A DNA stretch of 64,000 nucleotides. Source: Pleomorphomonas oryzae DSM 16300. GTDB lineage: Bacteria > Pseudomonadota > Alphaproteobacteria > Rhizobiales > Pleomorphomonadaceae. Below the pieces are notes generated by a model. The model was not told where the DNA came from and did no database searches. It saw nothing but the letters and a program-made list of their open reading frames with translations. Made by a program: the position numbers and the translations under genes. Position 1 is the stretch's first letter. Each line of letters opens with the position of its first letter. The DNA lies in assembly GCF_000422965.1 (NCBI RefSeq), contig NZ_AUHB01000001.1, forward strand, positions 248,001-312,000. Reading direction: 5' to 3'. Shown here piece after piece: positions 28,043 to 38,616 of the stretch.

Positions 28043-28885
28043 TCAGCTCTTGAGCGTCTCGGCATTCTGCTTCACCCAGTCGGCCACCTGACGCGCCGGA
28101 TGGCCGGTCAGTGTCCGCACGTCATCAGTGACAGTGGCCGTCCAGCCCTCACGAACCGGATAGAAGATCGAGGCGAGGAAGCGGGCGTAGACCTCCGGCA
28201 CACCGGCGCCGACCAGATTGCCGACAAAGGTATCGTCGTCGATCGCGTGATAGGCGACCGGCTTGCCGATGGCTTCGGAAATCAGGGCGGCCGCCTCGGC
28301 ATAGCCGAGCGCTTCCGGGCCGGTGAGATTGAACGCTTTGCCGTCGAAGCGGTCGGTGGTCAATGCGGCGGCGGCGCTGTCGGCGATGTCGCGCGCATCG
28401 ATAAAGCTCGACTTGCCGTTGGCGGCCGGCACCGCAATGACGCCGGCGGCGTTGATGCCGGGCTTCCAGTAGTTGATGAAATTGTCGGTAAACCAGTTGG
28501 GACGCAGGACCACCCACCGCACGCCCGACTTCTCAAGGGCGAGTTCCGCCTGGCGGTAGGGAATGGAGTCGTCGGCATCGACACCGAACACCGACTGCAG
28601 CACCACTTTCACGCCGCGCGTGGCGGCCGCCTCGATGATCGGCAGCAACAGCGCCTTGGCCTCGGTATAGCCGCCCGGCAGCATGACGAAAGCACGATCG
28701 ACGCCCTCAAAAGCGTGTGGGAAGGTCATGGGATCGGCGATATCAAAGACAACGCCTTCTGCTCCATCCAACGGCTTGCCGCTACGCGAGGCCGCCTTGA
28801 CCGCCTCACCGCGGGCCATCAGCGCCTTCACAAGCGGCCGCCCTACGTGACCGGTGGCACCGAGAACCAGAATCTTGCCAGCCAT
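28043..28885 (-). CDS. NmrA-family NAD(P)-binding oxidoreductase / sensor
   Basis: A 280-residue atypical short-chain dehydrogenase. The Rossmann motif GATGHVGRPLVKAL is at the N-terminus; the middle has VLQSVFGVDAD and RPNWFTDNF, and DARDIADSAAAAL follows, as in the NmrA/QorB group. The catalytic YxxxK is absent, as in that group. AAGGAG precedes the ATG. It is divergent from an HxlR-type regulator, across a region with three inverted repeats, which suggests it is the regulator's target and acts on quinones or other electrophiles. Confidence 0.9.
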   Translation of the reverse strand: MAGKILVLGATGHVGRPLVKALMARGEAVKAASRSGKPLDGAEGVVFDIADPMTFPHAFEGVDRAFVMLPGGYTEAKALLLPIIEAAATRGVKVVLQSVFGVDADDSIPYRQAELALEKSGVRWVVLRPNWFTDNFINYWKPGINAAGVIAVPAANGKSSFIDARDIADSAAAALTTDRFDGKAFNLTGPEALGYAEAAALISEAIGKPVAYHAIDDDTFVGNLVGAGVPEVYARFLASIFYPVREGWTATVTDDVRTLTGHPARQVADWVKQNAETLKS

Positions 28886-28909
28886 ATCGAAACTCCTTAG
28901 TATCTAGTG

Positions 28910-28997
28910 GAAACCATGTTTCGATCGGGAACATAGTCAATCCTGGAAACTCAAGAAAGAAGGCAGTTTCCAGTGACCAGGTTTCCTTCGGGAAACC
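28910..28997. promoter_or_regulatory. Three inverted repeats with GAAAC/GTTTC arms (HxlR operator candidates)
   Basis: GAAAC-N3-GTTTC (28910-28922), GGAAAC-N15-GTTTCC (28945-28971) and GGTTTCC-TTCG-GGAAACC (28980-28997) all use the same arm. They cover almost the whole interval between the divergent NmrA-type and HxlR-type genes. The third is also a 7-bp hairpin with a TTCG loop just before the HxlR ribosome-binding site, so it could act on the RNA as well. Confidence 0.65.
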
Positions 28998-29013
28998 TTC
29001 CGAAAGGATGCCG

Positions 29014-29382
29014 ATGAATCCCTCTTACGACGTCTTCGACGACCGCTGCCCCACGCGCATGGTGCTCGACCGGTTGGCTGACAAGTGGGCCCTCTTGGTG
29101 CTCGACCGGTTGCACGATGGCCCCGTCCGTTTCAACCATCTTCGGCGAGACATTCGCGGTCTATCGCAGAAAGTTCTGTCACAAACTCTGAAGCGGCTGG
29201 AGCGCGACGGACTTATAGAACGCACCGTCCGGCCAACCGTTCCGGTCAGCGTCGATTATGCGCTGACTCCGCTCGGCCGTACGCTGACCGAAACGGTTGC
29301 CGCCTTCACCCATTGGGCGGAGCGCAACATGGATGCCGTCCTGGCCGCCCAGACCACCTACGACGCGGCGAGAGCTGACTGA
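29014..29382 (+). CDS. HxlR family transcriptional regulator
   Basis: A 122-residue winged-helix protein of the HxlR/DUF24 type: CPTRMVLDRLADKWALLVLDRL, then RFNHLRRDIRGLSQKVLSQTLKRLERDGLIERTV, and a wing with YALTPLGRTL. Cys12 is at the position of the redox-sensing cysteine of HypR, YodB and QorR. The start at 29014 was chosen because AAAGG lies 6 bases upstream; an ATG 6 bases earlier abuts it. It probably controls the divergent NmrA-type gene and perhaps the dehydrogenase downstream. Confidence 0.92.
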   Translation: MNPSYDVFDDRCPTRMVLDRLADKWALLVLDRLHDGPVRFNHLRRDIRGLSQKVLSQTLKRLERDGLIERTVRPTVPVSVDYALTPLGRTLTETVAAFTHWAERNMDAVLAAQTTYDAARAD

Positions 29383-29471
29383 AACGCAGGCATCGGCAAT
29401 CTCACGCTTTTTCGCCGGCATCGCCCATGCTATCGCCGGACCGCGATTGATTTCCGTCCTGGAGACTCAGC

Positions 29472-30518
29472 ATGCGCGCCATTTTCTACGAACTGTTCGG
29501 TAAGCGGCCTGAGATCCGCACCCTGCCCGATCCGACGCCGGAGCCACACGGTCTGGTACTGAAGGTGGAGGCATCCGGCATCTGCCGTTCGGACTGGCAT
29601 GGCTGGATGGGTCACGACCCGGATATCGCGCTACCGCATGTCCCCGGCCATGAGTTTGCCGGCCGCGTCGTTGCCGTCGGCCGCGACGTCACCCGCTTTC
29701 GGGAAGGCGACCGGGTGACCATGCCCTTCGTAGCGGGGTGTGGGCGCTGTCCGGAGTGTGGCTCAGGCAACCAGCAGGTCTGCCGCAACCAGACGCAGCC
29801 CGGCTTCACCCATTGGGGTTCATTTGCCGAATATGTCGGCGTGCATCATGCCGATGAGAACGTCGTGGCGCTGCCCGATGACATCGACTTCGCGACAGCC
29901 GCCAGCCTCGGCTGTCGTTTCGCCACGTCGTTCCGCGCTGTGGTCGACCAGGGGCGAGTGCGCGGTGGCGAATGGGTGGCCGTGCATGGCTGTGGCGGCG
30001 TCGGCCTTTCGGCCATCATGATCGCTGCGGCGATGGGCGCCAATGTGATCGCCATCGATATCGCCGACGATAAGCTCGCCTTCGCCAAGACAATTGGTGC
30101 CACGGCGGTGGTCAACGGCAAGACGACGCCGGACGTCGCCGGCGCCATCCGCGACCTGACGGGCGGTGGCGCCCATCTCTCCATCGACGCTCTTGGCCAT
30201 CGAGTGACCGCGCGCAACTCCATTCTCGGCCTCAAGCGACGCGGTCGCCATGTGCAGGTCGGTCTGATGCTCGGCGACGATACCGAGGCGCCGATCCCCA
30301 TGGCGCGCATCATCGGCTGGGAACTCGAGGTCTACGGCAGCCACGGCATGCAGGCTTGGCGCTACGACGACATGCTCACGATGATCGCCGCCGGCAAGCT
30401 CCAGCCGCAAAAGCTGATCAACCGCCACGTCGGGCTCGACGAGGCGATCGACCTGCTCATCGGCATGGACCGGTCTCAGGAGACCGGCATCAACGTCATC
30501 ACCCGTTTTGACCGATAG
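29472..30518 (+). CDS. Zinc-dependent alcohol dehydrogenase (MDR superfamily)
   Basis: A 348-residue medium-chain dehydrogenase. The catalytic zinc ligands are in GICRSDWHG (Cys) and GHEFAG (His-Glu), and the structural zinc lobe is [16 protein letters not shown] (four cysteines). The Rossmann motif is [15 protein letters not shown]. It has the profile of zinc-dependent alcohol or formaldehyde-type dehydrogenases. It follows the HxlR-type regulator at 89 bases on the same strand and has its own GGAG ribosome-binding site. Confidence 0.92.
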   Translation: MRAIFYELFGKRPEIRTLPDPTPEPHGLVLKVEASGICRSDWHGWMGHDPDIALPHVPGHEFAGRVVAVGRDVTRFREGDRVTMPFVAGCGRCPECGSGNQQVCRNQTQPGFTHWGSFAEYVGVHHADENVVALPDDIDFATAASLGCRFATSFRAVVDQGRVRGGEWVAVHGCGGVGLSAIMIAAAMGANVIAIDIADDKLAFAKTIGATAVVNGKTTPDVAGAIRDLTGGGAHLSIDALGHRVTARNSILGLKRRGRHVQVGLMLGDDTEAPIPMARIIGWELEVYGSHGMQAWRYDDMLTMIAAGKLQPQKLINRHVGLDEAIDLLIGMDRSQETGINVITRFDR

Positions 30519-31028
30519 CTACTTGGCCGTGAAGAAGGCCGGATGGAAGGCTATCGGGCACCACTCCGGCGGCTTCCGAAAGGCGAATGCCTGGACATAG
30601 AGATCAGGCACGCCTTCGCAGGCAAGGCCCGGCCGGGCGGCAAAGCCGAAGCGGCCGTAATAAGCCGGATCGCCAACCAGTACGACGCCGGCCGCTCCCA
30701 TGTTTGTGAGTTGCGTCAGACCGGCCCTGACCAGCGCAGAACCGACGCCGGTGCGTTGTAGCCCCGAGTTCACGGACAGCGGCCCCAGGCCAAACCAGTG
30801 GCCAGGCATTTCCGTTTCGATGGGCGAGAAGCCGGCATGGCCGACGATCTCATCGGTCGCGGGATCAACGGCGACCAGCGACAGAACCAGCGCACCGGCG
30901 ACCCGAAGATCACGGACGATCGCCGCCTCGGTGCCGCTGGCGTGGGCGGCCGTCAGGAAGGCGGCAGCGGTGAGTTCCCCAATGGCGGCATGATCGGCCA
31001 CCTCTTCGTTGCGAATGACAAAGCTCAT
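30519..31028 (-). CDS. GNAT family N-acetyltransferase (YhbS-like)
   Basis: A 169-residue acetyltransferase with LGPLSVNSGLQRTGVGSALVRAGL (acetyl-CoA motif A) and VVLVGDPAYYGRFGFAARPGL, the pattern of the YhbS/COG3153 group. The start at 31028 (MSFVIRNEE) is the family one; an ATG 24 bases upstream adds a few polar residues. It converges with the dehydrogenase without a gap. The substrate is unknown. Confidence 0.88.
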   Translation of the reverse strand: MSFVIRNEEVADHAAIGELTAAAFLTAAHASGTEAAIVRDLRVAGALVLSLVAVDPATDEIVGHAGFSPIETEMPGHWFGLGPLSVNSGLQRTGVGSALVRAGLTQLTNMGAAGVVLVGDPAYYGRFGFAARPGLACEGVPDLYVQAFAFRKPPEWCPIAFHPAFFTAK

Positions 31029-31187
31029 TTTGGATTTCCGATTGCAGGACAAAACGGCGCGGCCGCCATTCCGGCAACCATGCGTCGATGATGCGTCGGA
31101 ACGAGCCGAACCCGAACCTTGCGGTCCGGGCGCGGCTCAACCCGCAGTGTCCAATCGGAAGAACAAACTGAGCATTGGCCTGTCGGC

Positions 31188-31715
31188 TCAGAACGGGATG
31201 TCGTCGTCGAGGTCCGACGAGAAGTTGGAGGCGGGAGCGCCGCCGCCAGCCGGAGCGCGTCCGCCGCCCGACCGAGCCGGAGCGCGATCCATCGGGCCGG
31301 AGGAGCCATAGTCCGAACCGGCATCGCCACCAAAGTCGCCCTCACCGCGGCTACCGCCCTCACCACGGCTGTCGAGAATGGTCAGCTCGCCGCGGAAGCG
31401 CTGCAGCACCACCTCGGTGGAGTAGCGCTCCTGGCCGGACTGATCGGTCCACTTGCGGGTCTGAAGCTGGCCCTCGATGTAAACCTTGGAGCCCTTCTTC
31501 AGATACTGCTCGGCGACCTTGGCAAGGTTCTCATTGAAGATCACCACGGAGTGCCACTCGGTGCGCTCCTTGCGCTCGCCGCTCTGGCGATCACGCCAGT
31601 TCTCGGAGGTGGCGATGCGCAGGTTGACCACGGCATCGCCCGACCCCATCCGCCGTACCTCGGGATCACGCCCGAGATTGCCGATCAGGATGACCTTGTT
31701 GACGCTGCCTGCCAT
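31188..31715 (-). CDS. ssb: Single-stranded DNA-binding protein
   Basis: A 175-residue SSB. The N-terminal OB fold ([40 protein letters not shown]...) occupies residues 1-112. A glycine- and serine-rich disordered linker follows, and the acidic tip DDDIPF ends the protein; this tip docks replication and repair partners. It is divergent from uvrA, with a LexA box between them. Confidence 0.97.
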   Translation of the reverse strand: MAGSVNKVILIGNLGRDPEVRRMGSGDAVVNLRIATSENWRDRQSGERKERTEWHSVVIFNENLAKVAEQYLKKGSKVYIEGQLQTRKWTDQSGQERYSTEVVLQRFRGELTILDSRGEGGSRGEGDFGGDAGSDYGSSGPMDRAPARSGGGRAPAGGGAPASNFSSDLDDDIPF

Positions 31716-31887
31716 GGCTATCTTCCTCTAAATTCGCTCATCTCGGCCGGACTTGACACGCCTGACCGGCCGGCGCTTTCGCCCGGCAATATGGCGGCAC
31801 GTTATCGCCAGCACCGCGCTTACGATACCCCGACCCGCCAGCGCCGGCTCCTTTTCCACAGTGAGAAAGGGCTGGCGCCAACAATGT

Positions 31888-31902
31888 GTTCCTGATACGT
31901 TC
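31888..31902. promoter_or_regulatory. LexA (SOS) box between ssb and uvrA
   Basis: A perfect GTTC-N7-GTTC site (GTTC at 31888-31891 and 31899-31902). It is 173 bases upstream of ssb and 240 bases upstream of the uvrA ATG. LexA control of uvrA is well known in alphaproteobacteria. The distance to uvrA implies a long 5' leader if this box is the operator. Confidence 0.75.
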
Positions 31903-32141
31903 TAGACGTTTCACCCGCCTGCTGCAACCAAATTCCGAGATTCTGGGTTTCTCCCTCGATTTTGGGCGGCATGGCAGCCCCGCTTGCCGACGGCCTTGCA
32001 GATCGCCGGACGATCCTGACAGGATGCGTCAGCAGACCCAGACTAGCTTGGCGCGCCCTCGAGCTGCCGGCTCACGCGTTTTGGGCACCAGATTTCCGTC
32101 TCCCGGCCTCCGAGAGAGACGCGACAAGGACGACGACAGAC

Positions 32142-35054
<2,913 letters not shown>

Positions 35055-35073
35055 TCGCAACTGATGAACCTTG

Positions 35074-35104
35074 CCCGCTGGCGGGTCATGGATATGCCAG
35101 CGGG
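35074..35104. terminator. uvrA: Strong inverted repeat after uvrA
   Basis: CCCGCTGGC (35074-35082) and GCCAGCGGG (35096-35104) make a perfect 9-bp stem with a 13-base loop, 20 bases after the uvrA stop codon. No T-run follows, so it is a candidate for a non-canonical terminator or an mRNA 3' stabiliser. Confidence 0.5.
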
Positions 35105-35154
35105 ATTGAAGGGATGAATGCTCGTCGTCACAGGACCGGCGATGTTCTGCACGA

Positions 35155-35269
35155 GATTCCGGAATCTCCATCAAGATACTGATTTTAATGGGTATTCCTA
35201 TACTTCATGCATTGATTCAGCTAAATCATTCTCACGATCTGATTCAGGATGATCCTTACAATCAGAATC
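35155..35269. promoter_or_regulatory. Cluster of five GANTC (CcrM) sites upstream of folP
   Basis: GATTC at 35155-35159, GAATC at 35162-35166, GATTC at 35214-35218, GATTC at 35241-35245 and GAATC at 35265-35269 lie within 115 bases of the AT-rich gap before folP. The last two belong to a CTGATTC...GAATCAG inverted repeat (35239-35271). CcrM, encoded at 22293-23453, methylates exactly this motif. A methylation-sensitive promoter is a reasonable but untested idea. Confidence 0.55.
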
Positions 35270-35291
35270 AGGATGAGGCACTTCTGGCATC

Positions 35292-36185
35292 GTGAGTGAG
35301 CAGCCGCTTGCCAGCGACCGGCGCGCGGTCTACCTCAGAGATCCGACCCTAAACGCGATGAGGCCCATGGTCCTTTCTCTCCTTCCCGACCTCGGCAAGC
35401 GCACGCTGGTAATGGGTATTCTCAACGTCACGCCCGACAGCTTCTCCGACGGCGGCCGCTATACCTCGGTGGAAGCCGCGCTCACTCATGCTCGCCGCAT
35501 GATCGACGAGGGCGCGGATATTCTCGACGTGGGCGGCGAGTCGACCCGGCCGAGTGCCGTCGAGGTGTCGCAGGACGACGAGATGGCGCGCGTGGTGCCG
35601 GTGATCCGGCGCCTCACCGCCGGCGGCTGCCCGCCGATCTCCATCGATACCTACAAGGCGGCAACCGCCGAGGCGGCCCTCAACGCCGGGGCCGCCATCG
35701 TCAACGACGTCTGGGGCCTCCAGCGCGAGCCGGACATTGCCTCCGTCGCCGCCGCCCATGGGGCGCCGGTGATCGTCATGCACAACCGGACCGATATCGA
35801 TCCGTCAATCGACATCATCGAGGACATGAAGGTCTTCTTCGGACGCTCGCTCACCATCGCCCGCAAGGCGGGCATTCTCGACGACCAGATCATCCTCGAT
35901 CCGGGGGTCGGCTTCGGCAAGACGCTGGAACAGAACCTTCAGGCGGTGGCACGCGTCGGCGAGCTCAAGGCGCTTGGCCATTCGGTGTTGATGGGCACGT
36001 CGCGCAAGCGGATGATTGGTGCGCTGATCGGTTCCGAGCGCCCCGTCGCCGAGCGGCTGATCGGCACCGTCGCGTCGAACGTCGCTGCCATCTTGGCCGG
36101 CGCGGATATCGTCCGCGTTCATGATGTCGCGGCCCACCGAGATGCTGCCGCCGTTGCCGATGCCATCAGGAGGGAGATGCGATGA
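35292..36185 (+). CDS. folP: Dihydropteroate synthase
   Basis: A 297-residue TIM-barrel enzyme that joins pterin pyrophosphate and 4-aminobenzoate. The signatures MGILNVTPDSFSDGG, GGESTRPSA, SIDTYKA, NDVWGL, DPGVGFGKT, LMGTSRKRMIG and RVHDVA are all present. The GTG start at 35292 leaves a polar leader of about 30 residues; ATGs at 35358 or 35367 may be the true start. The stop overlaps folB by 4 bases. Confidence 0.95.
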   Translation: MSEQPLASDRRAVYLRDPTLNAMRPMVLSLLPDLGKRTLVMGILNVTPDSFSDGGRYTSVEAALTHARRMIDEGADILDVGGESTRPSAVEVSQDDEMARVVPVIRRLTAGGCPPISIDTYKAATAEAALNAGAAIVNDVWGLQREPDIASVAAAHGAPVIVMHNRTDIDPSIDIIEDMKVFFGRSLTIARKAGILDDQIILDPGVGFGKTLEQNLQAVARVGELKALGHSVLMGTSRKRMIGALIGSERPVAERLIGTVASNVAAILAGADIVRVHDVAAHRDAAAVADAIRREMR

Positions 36186-36553
36186 GCGACCATATCCGCG
36201 TTCACCGGCTCGCCGTCTTCGCCCGCCACGGCGTGCTGCCGGAAGAGGCGGTGACCGGCCAGCGTTTCTTCATCTCGTTTGATGCGGAAGTCGACACGCG
36301 CGCCGCGGGCGCCAGCGACGACCTGACGAAATCCGTATCCTACGCGGACATGGCTGACGTTGCCGTCGGGATCGCGACCACGCGCCGCTTCAACCTCCTG
36401 GAGGCACTGGCCGAGGCGATCGCTACCGAAATCCTTGGACGCTTCCCCCTCGTCGAGGCAATCACCGTCCGCGTCGACAAGCCGTCGGCGCCGGTGCCGC
36501 ATGTGCTCGACAATGTGTCGGTTGAGATCACCCGGGGCCGCGCCGATGGCTAA
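36182..36553 (+). CDS. folB: Dihydroneopterin aldolase
   Basis: A 123-residue FolB. The N-terminus IRVHRLAVFARHGVLPEEAVTGQRFFISFDAEVD and the VSYADMADV, RRFNLLEALAEAIA and VDKPSAPVP blocks match the family. It converts dihydroneopterin to 6-hydroxymethyl-dihydropterin. The ATG overlaps the folP stop codon and its end overlaps folK by 8 bases, so folP-folB-folK are one translation unit. Confidence 0.94.
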   Translation: MSDHIRVHRLAVFARHGVLPEEAVTGQRFFISFDAEVDTRAAGASDDLTKSVSYADMADVAVGIATTRRFNLLEALAEAIATEILGRFPLVEAITVRVDKPSAPVPHVLDNVSVEITRGRADG

Positions 36554-37037
36554 GGCGGCGCTCAGCCTCGGTGGCAATATCGGCGATGTGCGGGCTACCA
36601 TTGCTGGCGCGCTTGATCTGCTGGAGGCGGCCGGCGTGCATGTCATCGCTCGGTCGTCGGACTATCGCACCCGCCCTTGGGGCAAGACGGACCAGCCCGA
36701 TTTCACCAATGTCTCGGCCGTCGTGGAAACCACGCTCCCGCCGCACGAACTGCTCGCTACCTGCCTTGAGGTGGAGCGGCGACTCGGCCGCGTCCGCCAT
36801 GAAAGATGGGGGCCGCGCCTCATCGACATCGACCTCATAGCCTATGACGGCGTGCGCATGGATACGACTGACCTGACTCTGCCGCATCGCCATGCCCATG
36901 AACGCGGCTTCGTCCTAATACCTCTTGCCGAGATCGCGCCGGACCTCTTGATTGGCGACAGGACGGTCGCCGAGCTGGCGGCCCGATTCGCGAACGATCC
37001 GATCGAAAAGCTCGGACGCGCCGGAGATCTGCCATGA
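36546..37037 (+). CDS. folK: 2-amino-4-hydroxy-6-hydroxymethyldihydropteridine diphosphokinase
   Basis: A 163-residue HPPK. ALSLGGNIGDVRATI at the N-terminus, then YRTRPWGKTDQPDFTNVSAVVET, WGPRLIDIDLIAYD (metal-binding aspartates) and LPHRHAHERGFVLIPLAEIAP are diagnostic. It activates the pterin for FolP. It overlaps folB by 8 bases and the following MfnB-like gene by 4. Confidence 0.95.
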   Translation: MAKAALSLGGNIGDVRATIAGALDLLEAAGVHVIARSSDYRTRPWGKTDQPDFTNVSAVVETTLPPHELLATCLEVERRLGRVRHERWGPRLIDIDLIAYDGVRMDTTDLTLPHRHAHERGFVLIPLAEIAPDLLIGDRTVAELAARFANDPIEKLGRAGDLP

Positions 37038-37720
37038 CCGCTCTGCAGGTGACTGTCGCCAACACCGATGAGGCGCAGGCCGCCATCGCTGCCGGCGTGA
37101 CGATGATCTTTGCCGCCGGCAGTGTCGAGGGAGTGCCTGCGGCTCTTTCGGTCGGCGAACTGCGCTCGATCCTGGCGGCTGCGGGCGAACGAGCCGAGGT
37201 GGCAGCTGCCGCTGGCGGCCTCTCGCCCGACGGCCTCGCCGACTTCGCCGCAACCGGCGTTTCTGCCCTGGTCTTGCCTGTGCCGGAGGGTGACGCTGGG
37301 GCGGCGCTGCTGTCGCGGGTCGGTCGCTCCCTGGGAACCAGCGTCAAGCTGATCGCTGCTTTTTCGCCCGAGGCAGGACCGGACTTCGATCTCATGCCTG
37401 TGGCGGCCATTGCCGGCTTTTCCGGCGTCTGGCTTTTGGCGCCGGAAACCGCTGACGGTCTGACCAAGGCGGTCAAGCTCGCTGATATCGCCCGCTTCAT
37501 CGCTGCCGCTCGTCGGTCGAAGCTGACGGTTGGCCTCTCCGGCGGCTTGCGTATCGTTGATGTCGGCACGCTGCTGCCGCTCCGCCCCGACCACCTCGGA
37601 TTCCGCGCAGCCGTGTCGGAGGATGAAGATCCGGCGAAGCCGCTCGACCCAGCGCGCATCCGCGCCGTCGCCGCGGCCTTCGCCATCCATTCAGTCCATC
37701 CCACGTCCGACGAGGCGTGA
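37034..37720 (+). CDS. MfnB/DUF556-like TIM-barrel protein lacking the catalytic lysines
   Basis: A 228-residue protein that follows the layout of (5-formylfuran-3-yl)methyl phosphate synthase (MfnB, UPF0264): VTVANTDEAQAAIAAGV at the start, then AAIAGFSGVWLLAPETADG, KLADIARFIAAARRSKLTVGLSGGLRIVDVGTLLPLRPDHLGFRAAV and LDPARIRAVAA. The three places where MfnB carries its active lysines are changed: the DxK after the first strand is FAAG, the xKVG strand reads SALVLPVP, and the TxxKDG loop reads APETADG. It is translationally coupled to folK (ATGA). It may therefore be a non-catalytic or repurposed paralogue. The family comparison is from memory. Confidence 0.6.
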   Translation: MTALQVTVANTDEAQAAIAAGVTMIFAAGSVEGVPAALSVGELRSILAAAGERAEVAAAAGGLSPDGLADFAATGVSALVLPVPEGDAGAALLSRVGRSLGTSVKLIAAFSPEAGPDFDLMPVAAIAGFSGVWLLAPETADGLTKAVKLADIARFIAAARRSKLTVGLSGGLRIVDVGTLLPLRPDHLGFRAAVSEDEDPAKPLDPARIRAVAAAFAIHSVHPTSDEA

Positions 37721-37725
37721 AAGGC

Positions 37726-38472
37726 TCAGGCGATCCAGCCGCTTTCAAGGGCTGACGCCCATTCCGGCCGACCAGCTTCACGGGCAAGGCGCACGACATT
37801 GGTGGTGTCATAGGGCACGGCGTGATGCACCACGGCCCAGCCGGCATAGCGCTTTTCGGCAACGGCATAGCGGGCTTCGGGCGCGCCAACCTGCATGATG
37901 TGCACCGGAGCATCGTCAGTGTACCCCTGCAGGCCGACGCTACCCGGATTGACGACGACCGCTCCTGACTTCAACCGAACGATGCGCGGCATGTGCGTAT
38001 GGCCGCAAAGAAGCAGGCTCGACGGCCCGATGGTCGCCGCCGGCGCAGGGGCCCGGGCCTCGACGGCGTCGCGATCAGCGAGCCGCATACGGCCGCCTTC
38101 AACGGTCTCCAGCCAGTATTCGATATCCGAAGCGGGCGTGCCGTGCCAGGCAATGACCGGCCCAACCGACAGCGAGGGCGGCAAACCCTTCAGCCAGGCG
38201 ATATGCGCTCCGGATAGCTGGTCATAGGCGTGCCCGTCCGACGGCCCCATTTCGTCGCGGGGCGTGGTGACCAGAGCCCGATCATGATTGCCCGCAATGC
38301 AGGAGATCGAGGAAGCCATCAGCATGTCGGCGGTCCGTCGCGCCTCGAGCGGTCCCGACAAATGATCGCCGAGACAGACCGTGGCGTCCACCGATCGTCC
38401 CGAGAGATCGTCGAGTACCGCCGCGAGAGCGTCGGCGTTGCCGTGGATATCGGAGAGAATAGCGATGCGCAT
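37726..38472 (-). CDS. Metallophosphoesterase family protein (YfcE/MJ0936-like)
   Basis: A 248-residue calcineurin-like phosphoesterase. The metal-binding motifs appear in order: ILSDIHGNADAL, CLGDHLSG, AGNHD, WHGTP and CGHTHMPR. It belongs to the group of small bacterial phosphodiesterases of unknown substrate. The start at 38472 (MRIAILSDIHGN) is the family N-terminus; the frame is open upstream through the valS terminator. It converges with the fol operon, 5 bases apart. Confidence 0.9.
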   Translation of the reverse strand: MRIAILSDIHGNADALAAVLDDLSGRSVDATVCLGDHLSGPLEARRTADMLMASSISCIAGNHDRALVTTPRDEMGPSDGHAYDQLSGAHIAWLKGLPPSLSVGPVIAWHGTPASDIEYWLETVEGGRMRLADRDAVEARAPAPAATIGPSSLLLCGHTHMPRIVRLKSGAVVVNPGSVGLQGYTDDAPVHIMQVGAPEARYAVAEKRYAGWAVVHHAVPYDTTNVVRLAREAGRPEWASALESGWIA

Positions 38473-38557
38473 GGGACCGTCCTGAGAACTCTTCGCAATG
38501 CTTAGCGGATTCGGATACTCGCTCCAACTGCGCGCCTGGATGCATAAACAAGCCTGC

Positions 38558-38589
38558 AAAAGAAAAGCCCCGCAGCAAACCGCGGGGCT
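38558..38589 (-). terminator. valS: Intrinsic terminator of valS
   Basis: On the - strand AGCCCCGC (38589-38582) pairs with GCGGGGCT (38573-38566) and is followed by TTTTCTTTT (38566-38558). It sits 28 bases after the valS stop codon. Confidence 0.9.
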
Positions 38590-38616
38590 CCCGATCATTC
38601 AATAAGGAAGCGATCC

